A stretch of 26,781 bases of DNA from Priapulus caudatus (taxonomy: Eukaryota > Priapulida > Priapulimorpha > Priapulimorphida > Priapulidae): positions 236,263-263,043 of the forward strand of contig NW_014577452.1 in assembly GCF_000485595.1 (NCBI RefSeq), written 5' to 3'. The notes under the pieces are model-generated. The model searched no databases. It was given only the letters and a program-made list of their open reading frames with translations, and was not told where the DNA came from. Made by a program: the position numbers and the translations under genes. Positions within the stretch are counted from its first letter, which is position 1, and each line of letters begins with the position of its first letter. Of this stretch, positions 1-8,353 are shown in pieces.

Positions 1-50
1 TATGTATGTATATATATATATATATATAATATATACATATATATATACAA
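1..50. repeat. (TA)n microsatellite
   Basis: Nearly pure alternating T and A with a few C and G interruptions. It is a simple repeat at the window edge, and no function is inferred. Confidence 0.9.
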
Positions 51-2105
51 CATAGGTTATACCAATACTGATCTCATCTAAAACGTGTGACAGATAGTAC
101 AAGTAATCCCATGTTTGCATTATCCAGGGTCCACTACAAACACCGATGTAAGTGCAGGTGCTTCTGCTATTCATGTGCATGCATGTGTGTGTGTGTGTGT
201 GCAGTTGTGATGTGCGCTTACTACTCCACCGCCCTCTATACGCCCGACAGTCGGATTTCCAGGATTAGCAACGTCCACACTAGGTGGTGCCACTAGCACC
301 GTGTTGGCCGTGTGACGTGTACGTGTTGTGTGCAGTGCTTCGTGTTGTGCTCCTGGCACCGCCGTAGATCTGCTGAACTCACGAATATGGAGAGATTTGT
401 CATGCAGACGCCTGCACCGCATACTACCTACTATTGTTTCTGTGTTTATTGTGGAACCACTTGATAGAAGGTCTGCGAACATTGAATTTCGGCATTAAGG
501 TCAGGTATCGACTCGTGTGCTACACGACTCAAATCCCTGATATTCTAACGGCGCACCGAAATGGCTCAATCGGGTAGCATTCATATTGTCGCTTGTTACT
601 CTTCTCTTAGTTCCTTCTCTCCTCGTGGAGAATAGGGTTGGAATGCATTGCACTGTCGCTTGTAATGGTAACCACACGGTAAATGCTCCGGATTGTATGG
701 GATAGATGCCGGGCGGCAAACACTAACATATCGAGTATGAATGCGTTGACAACGCGCGCGCGTACATAGGACGTGGCTTTTGTTGTGCCTTGCGTGCGGG
801 GGTATGTTGTGAAATACGACCGTTGATGTGTGTGTCTGCGTTTAGTGTGCGTTGCTGTGTTAGACGTGTAGGACCAGATGACCATCATGTAGTGACCACA
901 CCTGTGATACTGGTGTTGTGTCGATCAGCACTAGCTGATTTGCACAGCACACGCGTTAAAGATTAGCCTACCTCATGAACTGCTTGCCAACATATGCGTG
1001 GCAGCGGTGGCAGGCAGTGACGTCGAACTATGTGGTTGAAGTGGTGGCTTAGCGTTTCTTACAGACATGTCTGTATGTATGTTCATACTGTTGCTGATGG
1101 TGTCTGTGTGAACAGTGCATGGAACATGTAGTGATCGTGTGAGCACTTGCAATTTTACTGTATTAGGCACATGAATTATGTTAATTTGGCTAGTGTATAA
1201 TATCAAATAGCTGCCGTCTGTAAATCTATTCTTTTATTGACTGCACCACTTTGGTGAGTTAGATAATATATTCATATAGCATGTATAGTGTGATATTGTA
1301 TTAAATTCGTAGCGAGTTTGTGTACATTTTTTGAAGTTTTGCATATAGAGAAATTGTGCTGTTTTGTGGTGATGACAATTTTATCCTGGCGCTGTGCCAT
1401 TGCCACAGAAAACAAGTTTCATATTAATAAATTTTAGCTTTACTGTTCATTTGTTTTTTCTTTTCAATGCAGCAAGCCATCTGGAGTATGTCTACTATCC
1501 TAAATGGAGCTTGCTTATTGTTACGCAGAAGGCAGAAAGGTTCGATATGATATGACTACTAGGCACTTTAATTTAATTTAATTTTTTTTTTTTAGGGTTA
1601 GGTTTAGGGTTGTTTTTTTTTAAGTGCCTAGTAGTCATATCCTAAGTGCCTAGTAGTCATATAATATCGCACCTATCTGCCGGGTGCTATTGTTACGCCA
1701 GATGGCATCCATGCTATTTTAATGTTAAAGCTATTATGTATTATAGGCGGTGCAACTTTAATTTGTTTGACAGCTGACCCTATCACTTGCTGTGTAATAA
1801 ATTATATGATTAAAAATCATAACAAAATATCTATTATGAACAACTACTACAGCTGTACTAGACAAATTTAATCTTTATGTTTACTTTACATTCTATTTCA
1901 ACAATAATTACAAATTATATATTATTTATATGCATAGAATCCAATTACAAAATAAAAGAACATCACAATATGAACACAATTGCCATCTCAACGAATTTCA
2001 GCATTGCTACGCAGCATAACGTAATCACATTGATTGCTTTTTAAATTGTAATCCACTTCAAACAGCCCTAACATTTCTAAATTACACACGCCTCGACGAC
2101 TGTCT
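51..2105. other. Non-coding stretch downstream of HINT3-like gene
   Basis: No gene is recognised here. The first 900 bases are rich in TGTG words with a short (GT)n run near 185-201. AT content then rises. An AATAAA lies near 1425 on the plus strand, and an acceptor-like T-rich tract ending in CAG lies near 1455-1472, but no coding exon can be attached to either. The minus-strand 3' UTR of the HINT3-like gene should occupy the right end; the nearest poly(A)-like hexamer I see for it is ATTAAA at 1867-1872. The short ORFs in this stretch have no recognisable domains. Confidence 0.6.
1531..1681. mobile_element. Small foldback element (MITE-like) with telomere-like core
   Basis: Positions 1531-1568 and 1644-1681 form imperfect inverted repeats of about 38 bp. 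The inner 20 bp, GATATGACTACTAGGCACTT at 1549-1568, is matched perfectly by its reverse complement at 1622-1641. The right arm carries a 22-bp tandem duplication, with copies at 1622 and 1644. The loop holds a T-rich tract and TTTAGGGTTAGGTTTAGGG at 1591-1609. An 11-bp direct repeat, TATTGTTACGC, occurs outside both arms at 1516-1526 and 1688-1698, and a weaker inverted match lies at 1476-1484 and 1698-1706. The true ends may therefore be slightly wider. There is no coding capacity; the superfamily is unknown. Confidence 0.7.
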
Positions 2106-5100
2106 CTAACCGGTGCTGGCACCTGGTGGCGGAACGATATCGTACGTTGTTCGCTCTGGCTCGGGCAAATTTCGCAAGTGTTCAAGCAGCCAGTCGCTCT
2201 GCGAAACAGAAAACCATCAAAGCATTTTGTTCAGAGTGACCACAGCACGCAATACCGATTACCCATAGTAGCACATCCACCCACAAACGCAGATCGCAAT
2301 CAGTAACACGTAAACCACCCCCGTCTAGCGCCGCGTGGAGGCGGACGCCACCTACCGCACACTCACCGTCGCAAACCACCAGGAGTTTGGGCGGTAGATA
2401 AGACTGGACAGCCAACTCATCTCGGTTGCCGGGACGATCACGTGCAGATGCAGGTGCTGGACAACGTTAAACGGAGGCCAGTGAAAACCCATCCTGAAAA
2501 ACGGAAGGGTGAGAGAGATGGACGTGGCAGAGGCTGAGTACTGCATGCCGAATCTACGTTAGCGGCCACCTCTACAGAAAGGACACCTGTCTATTAAGGA
2601 CACTTTTGGCATCTGGCCTCAATATACAGGTTTGACTGCATAAGCAACAATGCGTGCAACCTATTGTTCATATACCCTCTCGATTCCAGTCGAATATATA
2701 GGCAAACATTGACACAACAGTCACATGCACATAGAGGTTCTGCAATATCTGCAAAAAGTTTTGGATGGAGGTAACTCATCAAAAACGTGACCGTTTCGTA
2801 AAGACTATACATAGCTGCTGCAAATCTCTCCTGCAACTAGAGAGCTACGGAGATGTGTTTTATAGTGCATTTTATATTTCAAAAACTTTAAATGTACATA
2901 ATACAACTATTTCATTTATCACAATCAATATTACAGATTTCGGATCAATGATAGTTTGGGACCCCCCGCGATGTTTTTGTATATGTGCTACACTAATCTT
3001 GGATGCTAAACTAGGCTTGGACCCAGATTTCTAGCTATGTGGAGTTCTGGGCCAAACCGAGAATGCCTGAGAACAGATAAATGTCCGACTTCGCTTCTTC
3101 AATACCACAGAGATGTTCATTGCTCGACATCAACAACGTCTACTGCTGAACGGCTGCAAGTAGATGTAGCGCACTCACTCACCTGCGGTTCTTGCTCTCC
3201 TTGCTGCATCCCTGCTGCTCTAGCACCTTCTCCGCCACCGCCAACATCCGTTCCACTGCGAGAAAGAAAGCAGAGGTAATGTTACTACATCCCTAATAGG
3301 CCAGAATCGACCGATTCATGAAATTGCCAGACATTGGATTAGGCTAGGCCTATTACTACCCATTAATCCTTAACTCTAACTCCCTGCTCGTTTTACATTT
3401 TACACTCTGTAAGCTCGGGGCATGAAGCCATGAAGGTTATCGTAACCAAAGCTGAGATTAGTTCATCTTTCGCTCTAACAGTATTACAGCTACACGTGCT
3501 ATTCGAATCATGAGAAGATCGAGTGAGGTGCTATTGTTAATACGCACCCAATGGTACATTTTCTCTGGTGAGCAACTTTGGGTCGCGGATGTGATTTTTC
3601 GGGCAGATCAGGTAGTGGTGTTTCGTTGCTGGACGAATGTCTGGAAATACGACAAACTCCTCATCCTGAAACAGATCGTAAAGCTAATGCTGTACGTCAC
3701 AAATCACGCAATTAACATTAATTGGGTGGGATCGTGGATCAATCATCATCACACGACATGAGTGACTATGAAACCGAGTCATTGAGTGTTGTTATGTTAT
3801 GTTCTCGTACTTGTCGGTGTCCACTGCACTGGATATAATGACAAGGTAGTAAGTGCCTTCAGGGATAAACCCAATAAACAAACAGCGGGTGCATAATAAT
3901 GTTAGAAACTTAGTCACTTAGTCAGTTAGTGGCATCGTGCCACTTAGTCTTTGGTCGAGTACTGCCACTGCTGGCACTGGCAGTGGTACTGGTAGTGACT
4001 AGTAGTGGTACTGACCACAGGCACTTGGAGCGTTTCAATAAAATATAATGCTAAATAAATACGAAATCTATTTACTACCAGTCTTAATGTTTCTCTACTC
4101 TCTTTCACCTATTATTGCTGACAATTTCCTGTAAATGCCGTCCAAATGCTCATCTGCAACACACGCTGGCTGCCGCACGCTAGCTGCTGCACACTGACAC
4201 ATAAATATTAGTGGTGTTCCGATTAATCGAGTTCGTCGATCATTACTCGTTTGGGCTGCCGAGTTAATTAATCGAGTAGAAAATCGGACGACCGAGTACA
4301 ACTCAGCCTTTTTTTTTTTAACTTTTTTTTCAGAATGTTACATAAACAGTTTGTAAGTACATACCTATACATATACCACTTCGTGGTACATAGACTTGTG
4401 AACATTAGTCTTGCTATTAGGGATCATATTATATCAAGAGCATACATAAAGAAGGAGAGCGTACAATGGTGAAATGGTGAAACCATGTTGCAGTATTAGT
4501 CGAATTAAGAAACTTTTCCCATTTTATTTTGACGATTCTTTGCAGTATTCTTGATCAGCTGTCCTACCTTGTTAATATAAACCAAACCGCTTGTCCCTAC
4601 GATGCTCCTACGCTGAGATAATGAGCGGTGAAAATCTGGTATTTCAGTGAAAAAAATGTCATCGATAGCATAGAGACATCTCTCTTGTGTAATGGATATG
4701 AGTTTGATTGAATTTGATGAGCAGTTATGTCGCAATGCCCTTTAGAGTGTTACCCATCCGTAACCCTAACAGTATCTTAATTTACTTACCATTAAATACT
4801 AGCTACACATACAATAATGTCAATATTCCTTCGCAATACACCGGTTGTGTCAATGATGACGCGGCGTCACCGCAATCTAAAATGATCGATGATTAATCGA
4901 TCATCGGTCGTTTTGTAAAACCGATGATCGATCATGAAATTTGGACTGATCTCCAACACTAATAAATATATAGCAGGTAGGAAAGCGTGCTGCCAAAATT
5001 CGCTCGACGCTCGCTTGATTTCACACAAATACAACACAAACACTCAACCATTCTACTCCATCTTTGTTTCTATTTGAAGAACAGTGTTCACTTGTTATAA

Positions 5101-6123
5101 AAATATATTGTCTGTGTTCGTAACCGAGCTGTGTCACGCGAAATCACGCAAAGCCTGACGAAATTGTGGCGTTCGCTCCTGTTGCGCAGTTTATGTAAAT
5201 GGCTGCAAGTACAGGGCTATAGGCGGCGCACTGCATTTTGGAAAACTACCATGCTGCTTTCCAACTCCCGTACAAGCCTCGTCAAAGCCGCCAGTGGAGC
5301 GTTTCGATAATGCGGTGCAAAAATGAGGTCACAAAGAGCGCTGGTGGATGTTTCCTGATTCCGACAGCCATTTACATAAACTGCGCAATGGGAGCGAACG
5401 CAAGAATTTCGTCAGGCTCTGTGTGATTTCGCGTGAAACAGCTCCGAACACAGACAGTATGTTTTTATAACAAGTGAACACTGCCCTTCAAATAGAAACA
5501 AAGATGGAGTACGAATAGAACGGTTGAATGTTTGTGTTGTATTTGTGTGAAATCAAGCGAGCGTCAAGCGAATTTTGGCAGCACGCTTTCCTACCTGCTA
5601 TATATTTATGTGTCAGTGTGCAGCAGCTAGCGTGTGGCAACCAGCGTGTGTTGCAGATAAGCATTTGGACGGCATTTACAGGAAATTGTCGGCAATAATA
5701 GGTGAAAGAGAGTAGAGAAACATTAAGACTTTGGTAGTAAATTAATAAATAGATTTCGTATTTATTTAGCATTATATTTTATTGAAACGCTCCAAGTGCG
5801 GCTGTAGTGTAGGCTGTGCCTGTGCATGTGGCTGTGGTACTGACTACTCAGTCTACTGCCAGTTACTGCCAGTTACTAAGTGCCAGTACTGTAGGCCTAC
5901 ACGTAACACTGTACAGTGTACTCAGTAGGTACTGTACTGGCACTGCCTGGTTGATTTTACGATAAAATAAAAAACCGGTTTAGTGCCGATTAACGGATTA
6001 GGTTTAACGGTTACGTCTAAATGCCACGCGACTTATAGCATTATTACTGCATACCTCATACGTCAATTTTGTCTTTTCGTCGACCCCTAGAGCAATTTTG
6101 CAGAATATACATTGACTAGCCAT
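2106..6123 (-). CDS. HINT3: HINT3-like histidine triad protein (5 exons)
   Basis: Histidine-triad (HIT) proteins of the HINT3 group hydrolyse adenosine phosphoramidate and acyl-adenylate substrates. Coding exons on the minus strand, in order, are 6123-6055, 3665-3548, 3255-3183, 2493-2367 and 2198-2106. They total 480 nt, or 159 aa plus TAG. Every boundary is GT-AG: donors GTATGC, GTGCGT, GTGAGT and GTGAGT; acceptors TTTCAG, TCGCAG, TTTCAG and CGCAG. Intron phases (0, 1, 2, 0) all join in frame. Exon 1 opens MASQCIFCKIALG, the Cys-containing HINT start. Exon 2 carries the DEEFVVFPDIRPATKHHYL stretch. Exon 4 has the HIT motif HLHLHV (His100, His102, His104; His102 is the expected nucleophile), followed by the SLIYRPNSWWF segment typical of HINT3. 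Human HINT3 is 182 aa, so this protein is full length with a shorter N-terminus. Intron 1 (2.4 kb) contains nested transposons. The gene assignment comes from recalled family sequence; no search was run. Confidence 0.92.
4016..5836. mobile_element. Large hAT-like foldback element in HINT3 intron 1
   Basis: Two long inverted arms, about 4016-4208 plus 4970-5200 on the left and about 5350-5800 on the right, surround a short unique centre. The left end starts CACAGGCACTTGGAGCG. The same terminal sequence, with two differences, begins the small element at 6527. The 8-bp sequence GTACTGAC occurs immediately outside at 4008-4015 and again at 5837-5844, which fits a hAT-type target-site duplication. 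The right end (5798-5836) is rearranged by short GTGCCTGTG-like repeats. Without the nested insertion the element is about 1.06 kb. No transposase is recognisable, so it is non-autonomous. Confidence 0.8.
4209..4961. mobile_element. hAT-like non-autonomous transposon, nested insertion
   Basis: The 753-bp element begins TAGTGGTGTTCCGATTAATCG and ends CTCCAACACTA, giving short imperfect terminal inverted repeats of hAT type (TAGTG...). It is flanked by perfect 8-bp duplications ATAAATAT at 4201-4208 and 4962-4969. The opposite arm of the host foldback element (about 5595-5620) carries the same flanking sequence with a single ATAAATAT, which is the unoccupied site. Subterminal regions are full of CGATGATCGAT and TTAATCGA palindromic words. 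Short ORFs inside do not resemble a transposase. Confidence 0.88.
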
Positions 6124-6243
6124 TCCGTGTTTGCTGTTTACATAGTAATTGGTGGCGCCCTCTGACGTCGATGGATGCTCACTTGTTATCGGATAAGTTG
6201 TTGTTCGTCGGCTTTCAGTTTGAGTTGTAAAATATTATAAATG
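6124..6243. promoter_or_regulatory. Candidate shared promoter of HINT3-like gene and presenilin
   Basis: This segment lies directly upstream of the HINT3-like start codon (6123, minus) and points the other way towards presenilin. It contains GTGGCGCCCTCTGACGTCG with a CRE-like TGACGTCG. On the plus strand, TTTATAAATG-like sequence ends in ATG followed by a strong donor, GTAAGT (6244-6249), so 6180-6243 could be a non-coding first exon of presenilin splicing to 8347. This is inference from position and splice consensus only; no transcript supports it. Confidence 0.35.
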
Positions 6244-6498
6244 GTAAGTAATAAACCTTGGTAAGTACATGGTGCACATTTAGACATAGTTTTTCCTTTC
6301 CTACTCGAATTTACGTTGTGACTTAGCAAAAGAATTGTTGCTGTTAGGCTGTAACTGTGTAATATCATAAATATGTGGACACCAGGACAGTACTCGTAGC
6401 TGGTGACGTAATCATAATGTACTGTTTGTAAATTGTGCTGTATAATAATTTGTGTCATTAATCAATGTCAGTGATAATGTATGTTGAGGCATGGTCTT

Positions 6499-7424
6499 AG
6501 CCATGTTTAGCTCTAGCCTCTAGTACCACAGGCACTTGAAGCGTATCAACTGTAAACACACGGCGCCGCCATTGCGCGTACACTAACACATAATAATAGA
6601 GTTATGTGTTATTAAATAAATTATTATGTGTTAGTGTACGCGCAATGGCGGCGCCGTGTGTTTACAGTTGATACGCTTCAAGTGCCTGTGTCTAGTACTA
6701 TAGCCCGCGTACAGTTGCCGCTGGGCTAGCCTATAGCATCAGCCATTACGAATGCTCGGGACCAACTAGCTCCAAGAAATGGTATTGCTTGGGTTAGAAT
6801 ACCGTATAGACTACTGTAGTGTATAGACAATCCGTCGCACAGCCTGGTCGGGCTAGGTACCAACTTACTCCAGCCAGTCAGCGGGAACTATGTATTTCCG
6901 CACGTGGAGGGGTGGGCGGGTTGTGTTGGTTGGGGACAAAAACATTGTTGTTGTTGTCAAGTAGCAAATTAATAATAGTAATTTGTTCATCTTTCATGAC
7001 AAAACTAATATTACAATCTTTTTTGATCGCTTAATTTGTTACTTGACAACAACAATGTTTTTGTCCACAACCAACCAAACCCGCCCACCCCTCCACGTGC
7101 GGAAATACATAGTTCTCGCTCACTGGCGCTGCTGGCCTGCTGCAGCGGCGCCAAAAATGGCCGTTTGAAGTTCGCAAATCGAATGTTCGTTCACCAGAAA
7201 TACTGCAAGTAGACCATTGCAACGATAGTTAGAGGTTAAATTTTAGTAGCGGTTATAACTTAAGGCATATTCACTTCGGATAAGAGGCATTAATTGCCTA
7301 CCACAGACGTTTTATAGCCGGAAGTACGCGTGACTAAGTTGGTCCTGCGCATCCCTAATGGCTGATGCTATAGCCCAGCGGCAACTGTACGCGGGCTATA
7401 GTACTAGAGCTAAGCCATGTTGTG
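6499..7424. mobile_element. Large palindromic element with nested inner palindrome
   Basis: The outer arms are 6499-6526 plus 6699-6767 on the left and 7337-7424 on the right; they include TACTATAGCCCGCGTACAG and its complement. The left arm was split by the 164-bp MITE. An inner inverted repeat (about 6883-6971 and 7032-7126) includes the CCGCACGTGGAGGGGTGGG stretch and its complement. Part of the element (about 7045-7290) recurs at 11917-12146 beside the assembly gap, so it is a repeat family. No coding sequence is seen and the superfamily is not determined. Confidence 0.72.
6527..6690. mobile_element. Near-perfect palindromic hAT-like MITE
   Basis: The 164-bp element is almost entirely stem. 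The left arm starts CACAGGCACTTGAAGCGTAT and the right arm is its reverse complement ending at 6690, with a short AT loop near 6600. The perfect 8-bp duplications TCTAGTAC lie at 6519-6526 and 6691-6698. The termini match the ends of the 4016-5836 element, so both belong to one family. The reverse-complemented partner arm of the surrounding palindrome (around 7400-7412) carries TCTAGTAC once, showing the unoccupied site. Confidence 0.88.
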
Positions 7425-7872
7425 CCCAAACTTGGAATCTTGCACAAACTTGGAATTACAGCGCATCCGCAGTTTGGGCAACCAATCTTGAGATTGGGCA
7501 AACAGAGGTAAACAGAGCTTGCACAAACATATGATTATTAGGATTTCAAATGTTATATCATAACTATAAGGTCGAATACCTTCTTTCCGAGCAATGTGTT
7601 TGGCACCTTTGTATAAATACGGTATTAAATGATTATGATAAATAATTGGATTATATGGAATATTAAAATAATTGGATAAATATGAGATAAATTTCTTCCT
7701 AGTTTGCACCACGCACACCACACACTCGCTATGAGCGGTTGTTGAATCATGCACCGACTGTTTTCAGTTTGCCAAATCTTGAGATTGGTCAGCCAAACTA
7801 GGGAATCCGCAGTTTGGGCAGCACAATCGCTGCACAATCTCGAGATTGTGCAGATTCCAAGTTTGGGTACGA
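7425..7872. mobile_element. Foldback element with CCCAAACTTGGAATCT ends
   Basis: The left end at about 7425 reads CCCAAACTTGGAATCTTGCAC. The right end, near 7850-7870, is its reverse complement: CAGATTCCAAGTTTGGG. Internally there are repeated GCAGTTTGGGCA and CTTGAGATTGG words and a perfect palindrome, GCACAATCTCGAGATTGTGC, near 7832-7851. A partial copy lies at 12147-12268 and a ~30-bp end fragment at 13150-13178. Both sit exactly at breakpoints of the second presenilin copy. No coding sequence and no certain target-site duplication were found. Confidence 0.72.
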
Positions 7873-8353
7873 CAGCCACACACAATCTACCTTGTCGCTT
7901 CTCACTACGTAGCGAGAAGTAGTACGACGTGAATCAGTCGTAGAGTCTGGTCCAGGGAAAAATTTTTATTTTTCGGGGGCTACTTTTGGGCATTTCCGGG
8001 GCTCTTTTTGGCATTTCGGGGGCTAAATCGTCCCGAGCCCCCGTGTATTTTTTTCACTGGTCTGGTCGGACTAGTTGAGGCGCAGGGAAAATTGAGGACT
8101 AACAGTCCGTAGTAGTGGAACGTACCCCCAAGTAATGGAGTATTAATAACAAAGCACAAAGACTGAAAGAGGAAATATCTTTTAATAATTTGATCAGCAT
8201 AATTATTAAAACGCCACCACACTCTAACACATACAATATCATGGAGAAGTTGGACAGGAGTTAAAGGGGTAGAGCGCAAACAGTATATAGATCTGTGAAC
8301 GACGTAGCTCCTGAATTCAAATTTTGTCTTCCTCGCTTCTCTCTAGGACTGCT

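Larger units (their letters stand above)
6244..8346. other. Intergenic (or presenilin 5' intron) packed with palindromic elements
   Basis: No coding gene is recognised in this stretch. Its content is four features: a 164-bp hAT-like MITE (6527-6690), a larger palindrome (6499-7424) with an inner palindrome (6883-7126), a foldback element (7425-7872), and a presenilin-proximal segment (7873-8346) that is also present, inverted, in the second presenilin copy. The last segment contains a near-perfect hairpin at 7898-7919 centred on TACGTA, and a polypyrimidine acceptor, TCTCTCTAG, ending at 8346 just before the presenilin start codon. Confidence 0.7.

Noticed and set aside
505-540. GACTCAAATCCC resembling a tRNA B box
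   Set aside because: No A box or cloverleaf can be formed around it.
1455-1500. Acceptor-like T-rich tract plus CAG, possible exon of a plus-strand gene
   Set aside because: There is no open frame or matching upstream exon, and it adjoins a foldback element.
1591-1613. TTTAGGGTTAGG tract considered as a telomere
   Set aside because: It is only about 20 bp, internal, and lies inside a foldback element.
4505-4735. 76-aa ORF inside the 753-bp hAT-like element, considered as a transposase fragment
   Set aside because: No recognisable hAT dimerisation or zinc-finger motif is present.
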